Shown: positions 38,485-49,598 of the stretch, piece by piece
Layout: each line of letters begins with the position of its first letter
How positions within the stretch are numbered: position 1 is the first letter of the stretch
Origin: Oxytricha trifallax
Lineage: Eukaryota; Ciliophora; Spirotrichea; Sporadotrichida; Oxytrichidae
NCBI GenBank assembly: GCA_000711775.1
Contig: ARYC01000647.1
Span: forward strand, 80,676 to 144,675
DNA: 64,000 nt
Direction: 5' to 3'
Translations under genes and position numbers: made by a program
Notes under the pieces: generated by a model
Seen by the model: the letters and a program-made list of their open reading frames with translations, nothing else
Told to the model about the DNA's origin: nothing
The model's database searches: none

Positions 38485-39381
38485 TAGTCAGTAACTTTAG
38501 GTAATTAAAAATAATTGAAATTCACAACTTCGTACAAATAAACTGCAGCTCGATAATAACAATATTTGAGAGTATATATATTAGTTGCGATGCCTGTTTC
38601 ACTATGTTTCCTCCTTGTTCATTATCTTCACTTCGTGACATTTCCTTTTTCATCTTCTTTCTTCTCTCTGAGTCTGATTGTTGCATTTCCCTTCATGTCC
38701 TCATCTTGGATACTGGTATGTCGCGTTGTTCAGCATCATTCACAATATCTGATTTGTTTTATTTGCTGTTGACATGTAGATCTCCACTTCTGAGACCTCT
38801 TCGCCCATTTCGCTGAATTTTCCTTCAAGCTCGAGATATTCTTAGTCTAAAGATACTCTGGGCGTGCCTCAGAGAACCAATTCGTCCCAATTGCCAATTT
38901 TAGAGTTGAACAAAGACGGCACTATCTCTTCGTCTGCTTTTGCCACATCATCATGCTTTTTCACTCGATGTCTCATGTCACTTCTTCTTCTTTAGTGTCA
39001 CTCCCGACCTTCCAATTTCCATTTTCATGTATCAAACTTCCAAGTTGAACATAGCATAGTACCTCTGACTGTTAATCCAGTCCTTTGCGAATATCTGGAA
39101 GACTGGCTCACTCTGTAGTTCTAGAGCTAGATGATTTATTATTAACATCGCCATCAATCCGCAATTATCTGGGTCAATGACTTGGTTGCTTTCATTTTTG
39201 ATTTCAATCTTGTTAGTTTTGAACTCCTTCCCAATGGTACCTTCAATGAACTCACACAATTGCCTTTGGTATCTTTGAATTATCGCCCAACTTCCTATCG
39301 CTTTCCTTGAGTCATAAAAATCTCCATTTTATTTGAGTCTCTCTCGATCTTTGCCACTGCCCATTTCTAGCATTTATCAAA
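38485..39381 (-). mobile_element. LINE copy 2, 3' portion
   Basis: On the minus strand from 39381 this continues the LINE C-terminal region: DKCQKWAVAKIERDSNKM, then the D-C-G domain PDNCGLMAMLIINHLALELQ and FQIFAKDWINSQRYYAMFNL, then an acidic tail. The 3' untranslated end shares ACGAAGTTGT and ACCTAAAGTTACT with copy 1, which defines the left edge near 38485. The right edge at ATCAAA (39376-39381) matches the ATCAAA at 44230-44235 where the upstream part of the same copy ends, so the TBE-containing DNA between interrupts this copy. Several frameshifts are present in the tail. Confidence 0.65.
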
Positions 39382-39966
39382 TTATTTTTGAATTAGTAGG
39401 TTGTAGAAATAACTATTTTAATTTCATCATTCTCATTATTAGAATATGGTGACTATAAAATATTATAATTAATTAATAAAAATGTTTTAAATAAATATTG
39501 TCATAAAAAGTGGGGCAAAAATAGCAAATTTTTCTTACTTTTGCCCCACTTTTAGAAAAGTTTAACTTTTATATTTTTATTCTTAAATTTATTAATAAAA
39601 TTGGCATTTATGTACTTTACTTGTTTACTTTATGTATAAGATTTATCTGTTTATAATTAAAAAAGTCTGTAAGTTTTTCATAAATTTTAATTGAAATTCC
39701 GTTATCTCTAATTTATATATATATCTATATGTCTTAACGATATAAATTTTTAATAATCAAGATTCTATGATAAGATTTAAAAAGAGGTCAGAAAATATTC
39801 AAAATTAACTATCATTTTTATTATTATGATGTACTTTGTGTTTTAATAATCAATGTAAATAGATCAATAATTAATTAAAATGCACTATTAAACATATATA
39901 TATATATATATATATATATAGGATAAGTATATGTATATAAATGAGCGATAATCAACAAACAATATT
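39382..39966. other. AT-rich spacer left of the TBE
   Basis: AT-rich DNA that contains GTGGGGCAAAAATAGCAAAT near 39511 followed by an inverted near-copy (a hairpin at about 39512-39551) and a (TA)n tract at 39893-39920. It is part of the 4.85-kb insertion in LINE copy 2. No gene. Confidence 0.5.
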
Positions 39967-40105
39967 CAAAACCCCAAAACCCCTTAGTGAGGTTTATAAG
40001 TGCTTTGATTAGTAGGGTAAAGTTGGGGTTTTATTAGGGTTAGTAGAGAAAACGCAAGTTTAATGAGACTTTAATATGTATTTAATGAGTATTAGTTTAA
40101 TTATA

Positions 40106-41555
40106 TCACACGAATTTTACTTGCTTGTCTTTGTTGTATCTCTTGAATCTCGCTTTCTTTAGTGGTTCGAGCATATCGTCTAAGGATTGTCTTGGATATG
40201 CTGGAGCTCTTACTATTATCTTCTCTACAATCTTCTTTATTTCTTAGCATACATCATCTTGTTTTATGTGCTTCTCAGCTAGATTTATTGATTATTTTTC
40301 ATATTTTGTATTAATGTAAGTCATGCTTTCCATATCGCACTCTAAAATTATTGCAGCTACTGCCCAAACATCCCACTAAATAGAGCCATTAGTCCATTTC
40401 TCTCTGATTGGGAAGTAACCTGGAGTACCAAGAACCTTTGCTAAGGTTACAATCTCTTATCTTAAGGCTCTATTAAAATCGATTACAACTACTTCTAAAG
40501 GGCAAAGGTTTAGCATAACATTTTCAGGCTTCAAATCTCTATGAACGTATCCAAGCTCGTGAAGTTCCTAAACACCCTTTATCATATTAGATAGAATATC
40601 ATTCAAGTCATCTGGGTATCTGTTTTAATATAGATAATCTCGGAGAGTCATTTCAAACTTTTTTAGCCTTAGTGCGATGAAACCAAACCCTAAAATAACA
40701 CCATCTAGCTTGAGCAAATTCTTGCAATCTTTTTTCTAAGCCTCTCTAAGTACAATATATTCGTTAGCAAACTCATTTTGATACTGCTCGTTTTTAAGGA
40801 GATAGCTGAAAGGATATACCTTGTAGGCATAGTCATCAACCACTATGAGTTTTGCTTTAGCAGGTACGTTTATATGTAAGTAGTTTTCAATACAACTGCT
40901 AAGGTCTACTGCATTTAGTGCAGGAATATACATGGCTCTCTCTTAAAAGCATGCTGAAAAGACATTACCAGCAGGTTGATTCATTAATTCTATTCGCTTC
41001 TGCCTCTTGAGCTTCTCCTGTTGTTCTTTTTAAGTCTCAAGATTATTAGATTTTCTTTTAGCGGGCACTAATTTCTAAGTCTCTTTATCTTAAATCAAGA
41101 ACTCACTTAGGTGATGCTTCTGCATATGTTTCTTAACTTTAGCTGAGTGAGTATAAGACTTCTCACAAGTCGTGCACTAGTACCTGCCATCGACCTTATC
41201 ATGCTTAAAATACACCTTAGCTTTCCCAGAGTGAACCTCTTTCATATGTCTCTTCAAACTGGAATCAGTAGAGAAAAAATTTTAGCAGTCTTAGCATTCA
41301 AAAGTTTTAATCCTTTAAATCTGAAGCTGTTCCTTTTCTTCCTCAACATCTTTTATTAATGTTTAAACTTCTATTTCAGCTTTCTGTTTCATGTTTTAAA
41401 CCTATATAATAAAAACCTGTGCTTCAAACTCAAGAGCTCTTAACTCTACTTCCCTCTCAATATAAATAACTTCTTGCTTTTTAGTGGTGCCAAAGTTTAG
41501 CTATGATTAACCATGTGCCAAGAGAGATTGCTTTACGATTTAAGTTAGCCGCCAT
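40106..41555 (-). pseudogene. TBE 57-kDa zinc-finger and kinase protein
   Basis: Minus strand from ATG 41555 to TGA 40106-40108, about 483 codons. After a charged helical region come two C2H2 zinc fingers: FECQDCQNFFSTDSSLKRHM (about residue 83) and YQCTTCEKSYTHSAKVKKHM (about residue 121). A basic Gln-rich linker leads into a protein-kinase domain with YVHRDLKPENVML (catalytic loop, about residue 341), VIDFN where DFG is usual (about 360), and WDVWAVAAIILE. The order fits the 57-kDa protein of TBEs, whose exact role is unknown. The frame shifts once near codon 25 (about 41490), so this copy is slightly damaged. It is transcribed divergently from the 22-kDa gene. Confidence 0.88.
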
Positions 41556-42124
41556 GTTTAAATTCAAATTTAAATTTCTATTATAAAGCTCTAATAACCT
41601 CTCTAGTTATAGCAACTATGTATAAGAGTTGGCACTGCAGCACTAATGGCTGATATTGAAGTGTTAGAGCTCAAGTTTATACTTAATTTATAACTATAAT
41701 TTTTTCTATTTTTATGCTTAATATTTTTAATTTTGGTACTAACTTAGATAATATTCAGGTTGGTACTGGTACCAATTAAGTTTTGAACCAGATTGGAACT
41801 TTTCCATTAAAACCTCACTGGATTAAATCTAGGTACAAATTAAGTTTTGGTACTATTAAATTGGTACCAATTAAACTTAAACGATTTTAGTACCGGTACT
41901 AATTAAATTTAAACAAATTTAGTACTAATTTAATGGAACTAAATTGATAAAAATGGAGCTCCATCTCTGAAGTTTGTTACAGCTTCTGCGAACCTTCTCC
42001 ACGTATCTTTACAGGGTTGACCTCCTATAAGATGCCCATATTTAATAGTAAGATTTTAAAGGATAGGATCCAGAAGTCTTATATAATTAAAACTTGAAAT
42101 TCATTAATAGGAAGAGGAACAAAG
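41556..42124. promoter_or_regulatory. Divergent intergenic region of the TBE with repeated GGTAC motifs
   Basis: This stretch lies between the divergent 57-kDa and 22-kDa genes. Within 41760-41940 a unit like GGTACCAATTAA recurs at least five times in exact or near form (about 41766, 41836, 41865, 41895, 41923), with palindromic GGTACC cores. Its place between divergent starts suggests a promoter or binding-site array; that is inference. Confidence 0.45.
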
Positions 42125-42915
42125 ATGGAATCATTCAATGAACAAATGAAAAGGGTTGAGGCTCAAGAAATGATCTCAAGATTCAGAAGCAAGGAGGATC
42201 TCTATCGATACCTTACTTAGCATGGTAAAATAAATTGATGTTAATCAACGATGTATACAGTTGGTCTATTCCTTCCAACGATGGAAGGTACTAAAATATC
42301 ATTCTTAAAAGCAATACTCTGCGAGGAGAAGAAAGCTTTTAAAAACATAGAAATCAAACTGATTGAAATACCTAACTACCCAGAGATTTCAGTCACAAAT
42401 CTCTACGAGGATGCAATGAAAGATGATGAAGTGGTTATTTACCTTCCTAGCAAGAAGCAACTCTCAAATAAATTGCCTGAAAGAAACTTCTTCTTTGGTG
42501 TTCTTGGTACAATCAAAGAGGATTATTTGAGAGAAATTATAGAAGAAGCTCATAAGAAACGCTACTCTATTTCTCCTGAAGATTAAAAGAAGCAAGGAAT
42601 ACTAATAAGCGAGACGTGGCTAGCAGAGCTTAAGAAGCATCCTTATCTCTCTAGTAAGCTTTGATTTATAACTTTTTAGGGAAACCTGGAACTGGTATAT
42701 TTCTAATGAAAGAGAATGCAAAGGTTCACAGAGAGAGAAAGTCTCAAACCATTCATTAAGTTAGCAAGAGACTTTATAATGAAGTTTAAAAGTCTGATGA
42801 AATGAACATAGATGCTGGTGCTGGTACAAAGAGAAGAAACATGGGTCCTAGTAAAGCACCAGAGGAAGAAAAGAAAGAGAAGCCGAATCCATTTAAGAGT
42901 TCGTTTGATATGTGA
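42125..42915 (+). pseudogene. TBE 22-kDa protein gene
   Basis: Plus strand from ATG 42125 (MESFNEQMKRVEAQEMISRF). The frame meets one in-frame TGA at 42236-42238, then continues in the same phase (MYTVGLFLPTMEGTKISFLK and onward) to a TGA at 42662. A single frameshift joins it to the C-terminal part (NFLGKPGTGIFLMKENAKVH), which is rich in Lys/Glu/Pro and ends at TGA 42913-42915. Position, size (about 260 codons) and orientation fit the 22-kDa gene of TBEs, whose function is not established. The two lesions suggest this copy does not make a full protein. Confidence 0.75.
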
Positions 42916-42921
42916 AATAAT

Positions 42922-43998
42922 TCATTCATTTAAGTCTAACACTTATTAATAAACATTCATTCTTCCTTTCCTTGCACATATCGTAGTCTAGTCTTTACCC
43001 ACTCTCTTGCAACTACTCTGTATTAAGTCTACTGTGTCGATTGGTAGATCATGCATTAGGTGATACAGCAAGAGTTTCTTGTAGTGAGTCTTAATCTAAC
43101 TCCAATAGAATTCGATTCCATTAAATTGAGGACTGTAAGGAACGTTATACACAGGAGTTATCTTTAACTCTTCATAAGCTTTCTTAGATTCCTTAGTCTT
43201 ATGAAGTGAGAGGTTATCAACAAACAGGATGATCTCTTGATCGTTGTACTTATCTCTTAGCTTATGTAAGAACTCTATATACAGCTCTCGCTTAATAGAG
43301 CGAGGATGAATAACATAAGTTTCTAAGCCTGAATCTTCACTGATACCAGCCAAAATTGCGTGAGTGACAACCTTAACCTTTTAGTCATACACTTCTATAT
43401 TATCGTACTTCTTGTACCAAGACTTATTAATAAAGGTGTTGAACGTAAACACAGCTTCATCAGCGTGTATGAACTTGATGTTATTATCAACAGACCTCTG
43501 CATTTAATCATATATATAGTTTAAATTATTACTATAAAATGGCAGAGTAAAGTCAATCACTCTCTTCACTCTATTGACAGTCTTGAAGGTAATACCATTC
43601 CTTCAATAAATATTTGCGATAGTCTATAGTGAGATACGCATGTCAGGAAACTTGCGATGAAACATCACAGCTCGCTAGTCAAGTGGGAAATGTGCCCAAT
43701 ACTTAAGAGTCTTAGAATCGCAGAGATATTCAATATGGTGCTAAGAGAACTTTTATTTTCTTACAGGATGTTATCAAGAACCAGAATTGAAATGCTAAAC
43801 AGCTAACAAGCAATGATACCTAACTGTTGAGGCACTCTTGCGCAGGAGCTTAGCTATAGCAGCATAATTCATAACTGGTTTGAGTTAGTCTAAATTAATA
43901 CTCGCACCATACCTAAGCTTAAGCAGTAAATCTAAATATTTCTCATCATAAATAGACCCCAAAATCGCTAATTTCTATTTCTCATTTTGCAAACTGGC
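42922..43998 (-). pseudogene. TBE 42-kDa transposase (IS630/Tc1-mariner type)
   Basis: The minus-strand gene ends at TGA 42922-42924. The C-terminal 285 codons, from just after an in-frame TGA at 43774-43776, are a clean frame. The DDE triad is visible: FIHADEAVFTF (first D), LFVDNLSLHKTK (second D) and, 34 residues later, YSPQFNGIEFYW (E). The N-terminal part includes a helix-turn-helix-like region (AAIAKLLRKSASTVRYHCLL). By comparison with the second TBE in this window the start is MRNRNQ near 43998, and this copy has lost one base shortly after it. TBE transposases act on the telomeric ends and take part in developmental DNA elimination. Confidence 0.88.
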
Positions 43999-44229
43999 CT
44001 AATTTCTCTACTAACCCTAATAAAACCCCAACTTTACCCTACTAATCAAAGCACTTATAAACCTCACTAAGGGGTTTTGGGGTTTTGATTACCAGGGTAA
44101 ATATTAATGTATTATTGAAATTTTAGATTCATGATTATATACTAATTAAGATTCATTAGTAATAATATTTCAAAATCATTAATTAGTTAATATAAATTAA
44201 CTATATTTATTTCTATAATTACAAAAATA

Positions 44230-45400
44230 ATCAAATTTTTGATAATTTCTTTATTGCACCTAGCAGCTAAGCGGGATTATCACTCCTTGAATTTCATCTT
44301 GGTACCTACAGAACTTTCCATTTTCAAGTTTCCATTTTGTCGCTCAAATGCTCTTTTCAATAGTTAGAAACCCATTGTCATTCACGACTACCGGTGGCAA
44401 TATAATATATTCTTGCCTTGACAAGCTGAAGTGTACCTCCTCTATCTGCCTTGAAGGTTCTTCCATTGATTTCTTCTTGGATATGGTTTCCAGGGATTAG
44501 GTCGAAGTGCTTCCAATCAGCGTATATCTCTCTCCAGTGGTTGTGTTGCTTCTATGACCAGAGTTCCTTGCAGCTTGCTTTATTCCTCCTGGCCTTCTCC
44601 CTGAAATCGAATTTCTTGACCAATGCTTTCTCTATCTTTGTCCTGGAGTTTGAGCAGCAAACTGCCGAGAGCATTATTGTTGTCATCGGAGTCCATCCTT
44701 TCTTTGTGTTTAATATCTTGTCAAATCCTTAACATTATACTTTTGAAAGGTCTATACGATTTTTGAATTTCACCTGGTCTATTTGAATGAACTCTGAACC
44801 TTCAGCATGTCTGTAGAACGATACCCTTTATGCTTGTGATTGGTTTATTTTCTTGGTGGGTTTTGTTTTTCCAATCTTAAGCCTGCTTTTAAAGCCCATC
44901 TGTCTATTTAGTGGAACTTAGAAATATTCCTCATTTCTTACTCCCATTGTCTCCTGATCTTTGCTTCTATCTCTGTGGTTAAATCGGTTTTCTTGAACCT
45001 TGTCGCAGAATTCTCTATTTTTGTTATGATGTCCTCAGTTTTCAAACCTATCCCTTCTCTCATATTTGACTTCTTCATCATTGTTTCTTTTACTGAACTT
45101 GTTTTGTTCATTGGTCTCTTTCTTTAATTGCTATATTTTTCTAATAATTTTAGTTAATTATTTTAACTATAACTCTCTGATTTGTATTATTAAGTTCTTC
45201 TGCACTTTCTTTTACTTAGATGTTCAAATTTCTTTGGATGTATTTAATCTCAATTCGTCAAAATCTTTGTTTTTCTTTTTGACATATGATACTCTTAAAA
45301 TTTTCTTGATTGGTTGGTAGTATTCGTGTATCTCTAGCTCTCTGATTCTTTCTTCTAACCAGACTATGTTTGCCAAATAGGATATTTTTTATGATTATAT
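44230..45400 (-). mobile_element. LINE copy 2, upstream portion of the C-terminal region
   Basis: On the minus strand this reads VWLEERIRELEIHEYYQPIK, a basic coiled region, DQVKFKNRIDLSKVQCQGFD, EKALVKKFDFREKARR, and finally EYIILPPVVVNDNGFLTIEK with IQGVIIPLSCQVQQRNY at the left edge. The order matches LINE copies 3 and 4. It ends at ATCAAA (44230-44235), the same hexamer that begins the 3' portion at 39376-39381. Stops and frameshifts are present (for example a TGA after IEKSI), so this copy is decayed. Confidence 0.6.
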
Positions 45401-46084
45401 TATGTCTTCATGTTAAAGTTAAATTAAAAATTTTCATTTTAATAAAGCATTAGTTTCTTTGATTCCATCATTCCTACTCGAAAATAACAATAATTCGTTC
45501 CTATTAAGTAAATAATTTATAAGATTATTATTTTTTTACTATAAATTAAAATATATTATTGGCTATTTTCATATTATTTTCTATAATTTTATATGGCGAA
45601 AAGCAATTATTTTAATTATGCATATAGATACTTATTATTTTCGGAATAGAAATTCAGCAAATTCCCAATACAAGCTCACACAAAAGAGAAGCCAAATTAG
45701 TAGGAGATGTATTATTTCTGATGAAGATATCTTTATAATATTGGTATTTTACTTTTAAGTAATTGTTGGTTTTAGTATTGTTTTTGTTTAAGTAGATATT
45801 TATAATTTTTTTTTTTCAAAGTTGTTCTTGATAATAACAAAATAAATAAATAAATATATTTCAATATAAAGTTTACCAATTCTTAGGGAAGAAAAATCAA
45901 TATTGAATTAATATTTATATTGAATTATAATATAAGAATATTATTGTAAGACATTTTTATTAATGATAAAGTTGCTTAATTTAATTTTAATTTAGTAGTA
46001 ATTTTCTTAAGGTAAATTATTATAATACTAATCTAAAAAATGAAATAATTGGTAGTAATTTAAAGTGCTAATATAAACCTTTGA
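45401..46084. other. AT-rich spacer between LINE copies 2 and 3
   Basis: AT-rich, without a supported gene. Its right part holds the presumed 3' untranslated end of LINE copy 3 (minus strand). Confidence 0.45.
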
Positions 46085-47053
46085 ATCCTTGAACCAATTA
46101 TATTGCTACGATTTCCCGCTCTTTCACTCCTAGTTCTCTAATTTTGCTTCAACTAATTATTTGTGTTCCTCATCTTTCTTGTTATTCCTTATATGTTTCT
46201 ATTGCTCTTCATCTCCTTTATTGTTCCAATTAGCATCTTGTTTGTGTCCTCCTTTTGTTGATCTTTTTGCTTTTGAATATATTTTGGAGGTTCTGTTGAT
46301 GAGGTAGATGCATACTTCAGACATATCATACACTAGTTCACTGAATGTACCTTTAAATTACTTTTATCAATTCTTAATAAGTGCTCTGATTTCAACTTTC
46401 ATTGCTAAGTTGTTCCATTAGTCTTTCAATTGTATAAATATCATTGAACCTGAACCCATGTCTTCATGAGCTCTATACCATATTAATTCATTTCTTCCAA
46501 CCATAACTCTTATCAAGACTATTACTTTGATTGGGATCCTTGATAAACCAAACTCCATTTTTACTAACTCAAGCTCTGGGTTAAACAGCAAACAGTATCT
46601 TTGCATATTCACCTAATCTTTATCAAATATTTGAAATATAGACTCTAAAAGTTCTTTTGTAAATGGTAGATTATCAGCACAGTCATGACACTGCAGTCAT
46701 TTTTATCTATGATTTGATGTGTTTCTGTTTTGCTCACTATCTTCTACACCTAAGACTTTCTTACTACAGTGGCCTTCTTTAGTTCATTTAGTTGTCTCGT
46801 ACTGATAGACTCCTTTTGATATTCTGAAATCGTAAAATCTCGAACACCTTATGGTGTCTCTCATTATTTACTGTCTAGTTCTTGTAATTTTTAATGTTCT
46901 AGGAACTTATTGGAATAGTTATTCCTTCAAAATATTCTTGCGCTCTCTAAAATTTTTACTATTTTCTGGTTTTCACTAATAAGTCGTTCTAATGGGATCT
47001 TCAAAACTTTAGTTCCATTGTCATTTACGACCACTGGTTGCAATAAGTCATAT
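46085..47053 (-). mobile_element. LINE copy 3, C-terminal portion
   Basis: On the minus strand from 47053 this reads YDLLQPVVVNDNGTKVLKIP, then AQEYFEGITIPI and, lower down, TDKNDCSVMTVLIIYHLQKN, which is the degenerate D-C-G region (D-C-S here), and further frames of the tail. It begins in phase with the end of the upstream portion at 49599-50165 if the intervening 2.55 kb is ignored; the short repeat ATAT lies at both borders (47050-47053 and 49599-49602). Several frameshifts are present. Confidence 0.6.
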
Positions 47054-47740
47054 AGTAAAAAATTAAATTCTTAAAATACAAATAAAATATATTTAAATTG
47101 CTCTCCCAACCATAATTATCATTATTTTCAATAAATTTATTTGATTTCGATTTAATTATAATGAAAATGGCCGCATACAGTAAATGTTAAAATTTTATTA
47201 CTTATGTCCATTTTTATTATATATTAATAAATTATAATTCTAATTTATAATTGTTTTTATTTAAAATTCTTTTTATATATCAAATTACTTTTCTGCTATT
47301 ATGAAATATAATTTATTCACTATTTTATATTTTAGTTAATTAATTTGTTTTATATATTCATGATGTTTTATTAAAGAGAATAAAATTAATTACAACATTA
47401 ATTTCTAATAAATCAAAAATTAATTATAGAAATCAAATATATATCTTAATTTCTTGCTTGTCAAATTGGTATTTACCTTCTTATTTTAAAACATCAGCTT
47501 GAGTGTAAATTTTTCCCATTTTCATAGCTTTTCAATCAGTTTTCGGCTCAGTCCTGCTTTTGCTCTTACAAGGTGCATCCCTTATAAATATTAAAATGTT
47601 AAATATATTAATTGTAACTTACATTTTTAATGAAAACACAGCTCATCTTCGGCATCTCCATTTTGAATTTTGAATTTTTTATTTGATATATTATTAAATT
47701 AGGTTGACACTTAAAGGAATTGTGATAATAAGTCCATATG
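47054..47740. other. AT-rich part of the insertion in LINE copy 3
   Basis: AT-rich sequence, first part of the 2.55-kb DNA that separates the two halves of LINE copy 3. No gene is seen before the frame that opens near 47742. Confidence 0.5.
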
Positions 47741-47741
47741 A

Positions 47742-49190
47742 CACATTCCGAATAAAAAGTTGTACAACCAGGGTTCCACTAATAGGTTCGGAACCCTAAG
47801 CTCTTTCAAAATTGAAATACCCTGGTGGTATGCAGTTACTAATAGGCACGATGATTACCATTGGGAAACAGAGAGTTAAATGTCCGATGACGATGCAAAG
47901 CACCCCTTACAAGCGTACTATAACAAGTACCCTGAGCGAAAAATGTACGATAGCGAAGATTCAATAATGGAAGATGAAGATAACTTTCTCCCTCTTGACT
48001 GTAACAAAACAACACACAACAATTAAGACTTCGAATGGTGCTAACATATCTCTCAATTAACACAATACAATAACTGGAAGAATTAAGCGCTAATTGCTCC
48101 TCCCCGCCAACAAGAATTCGATTGGTAAACAGCTGAGTATTTACCTACATCATTAAAACCCTTCCAGAGTAAAGAAACCTTTTCCCAACTATTTAATAGC
48201 CTAATCCATAAAGTTGTCTCACATAAACATAGTTCAATAATGAACTAAGAGGCTCAAACAAATAGAAAGGTTAAACAAAAGAGATGCCAACTCAATACAC
48301 GTACGTTGATCTACCCAATAGATCCTAACATATTTCTTAAACCCACATAACCCAGAGACCCCTAAACCTAAACTCACTACTAAATAGGCTGAAAAGATTC
48401 TCCAAAAAGTAGACTGGAATTTAGGGAAAAACCTTTTTATCCAAACCGTTATCAGTTTAAAAAAAATCCTTGCTTCTTTAAATCGAATAAAGGAAACACA
48501 CTGACTCGAACTGCTGTGAAAAGTAAGTCATATCCTTTTCAATTCAAAAGTAAATGCTACTAAAGAAGAATAACATAAAACGCCAAATAAGTCACTCCTT
48601 GACAAAGGTTCGACATTAGATAAGTTTCTTTCAGGGGTACTAAATAGGGACTCTACCAATACGTCACGACTAGAGACTAGATCAGAAACTGGTCAGTTTC
48701 TGAACAATACTTCAACAGAACCAAAGACTTAATACAATAGCCACAAAACTAGATATACTACTTAGAACTTATGAAGTTTAATCTCAGCTCCTACTAAGTT
48801 ATTTCCAAAAATTTGAACCCAATGAGATTAGGTTCTAACTACTTTAAAGACTAATAGATTTTAAAAGAATCAATCAGGATCCTCAATTCTAATAATGGGA
48901 AATCTAGTTGCTCATTCAACTCAGCCCTTTGTTCTAAGCTGAGCTGAGATTAAGAAACATACAAGAAAGAGCCCTTCTCACCAACACACTTTAACAAAGT
49001 GATAATCTCACAGTTGGTCAACATCTATACAACAACTATTGATTCTCAAGAAACAGAACAAGAAAGAGACGAAGAAAAGAAAACATAAAGAAAAAGAAAT
49101 GGATTGACAAAAAAAAGAGAAGAGAATTATTTTAAGCGAAAAAGTTAATGGCCATATTAACTAATTACAACTATAAATTAAAGGGCTTGA
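47742..49190 (+). pseudogene. Unrecognised ~480-codon frame with three in-frame TGA codons
   Basis: The plus strand is open from a TGA near 47739 onward; the first ATG is at 47880 (MSDDDAKHPLQAYYNKYPER). From there one phase runs 437 codons to a TGA at 49188-49190 with no frameshift, broken only by in-frame TGAs at 48390, 48600 and 48945. The product begins acidic (SEDSIMEDEDNFLPLDCNKT), has a polar middle rich in Ser, Asn and Gln, and ends strongly charged (QETEQERDEEKKTQRKRNGL). G+C is well above the flanks. No domain recognised. The lack of frameshifts is unlike the other decayed genes here. It lies inside the insertion in LINE copy 3 and ends close to an ATT-repeat-rich tail (49243-49280). 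Confidence 0.5.
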
Positions 49191-49598
49191 CCCTTAACAT
49201 ATTACTATATATTATTGATCGGGGGTACCCAGAGACCACAATGTGATCTTATTATTGTTTTTATTATTATTATTTAATTTTATTAAATATAATTCACTTT
49301 ATTTAAAGATTATCGTTGAAATTTGTTAGTTTTTAAAGAATTGTTACTTTCTTTAGTGTATTGTTCATTTTTTACTTATGAATAACTTCAACTTATATAC
49401 ATTAAAATTTAACTACTTTTCTATTATTCGCTATAAATAAACATACAATAACATATAAATTAAAATATATTATTTTATTTATTATAATACAGCAGAATTC
49501 TAATAAAAATTATAAAAATGCATTAAGTATTTATCTTATATATATTTCTCCAAATTAAAGCATTTGTATATTCAGGATTTAATCGCTATTCTAACTGA
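49191..49598. other. AT-rich part of the insertion in LINE copy 3
   Basis: Short G-rich piece (GATCGGGGGTACCC near 49219), then TTATTATT-type simple sequence and AT-rich DNA up to the border of the LINE. No gene. Confidence 0.5.

Larger units (their letters stand above)
39964..44090. mobile_element. Telomere-bearing element (TBE), complete
   Basis: The element spans 39967-44087 (4121 bp). Its two ends are identical inverted repeats of about 85 bp that begin CAAAACCCCAAAACCCC, i.e. C4A4 telomere-like repeats, and ATT flanks both sides (39964-39966, 44088-44090), the 3-bp duplication expected for TBEs. It has the known TBE gene set: a 57-kDa zinc-finger/kinase protein (minus), a 22-kDa protein (plus) and a 42-kDa transposase (minus). 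TBEs are restricted to the germline of Oxytricha-like ciliates and are excised from the somatic genome, with their transposases contributing to genome rearrangement. All three genes here show one or two disruptions. Confidence 0.95.

Noticed and set aside
39893..39920. (TA)n tract as a replication origin or regulatory site
   Set aside because: Such tracts are common in this AT-rich DNA (also near 5710 and 7545); nothing else supports a function.
39967..39983. C4A4 repeats as a true chromosome end or assembly artefact
   Set aside because: They are part of an 85-bp terminal inverted repeat with ATT duplication on both sides, and the same end recurs at 63291: TBE ends.
47767..47812. Possible tRNA or B-box (GGTTCGGAACC) near 47790
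   Set aside because: One consensus base is wrong, no cloverleaf forms, and the stretch lies in an open coding frame.
47839..48063. Minus-strand 74-residue standard-code frame (MLIERYVSTIRSLN)
   Set aside because: It is the opposite strand of the better-supported plus-strand frame 47742-49190.
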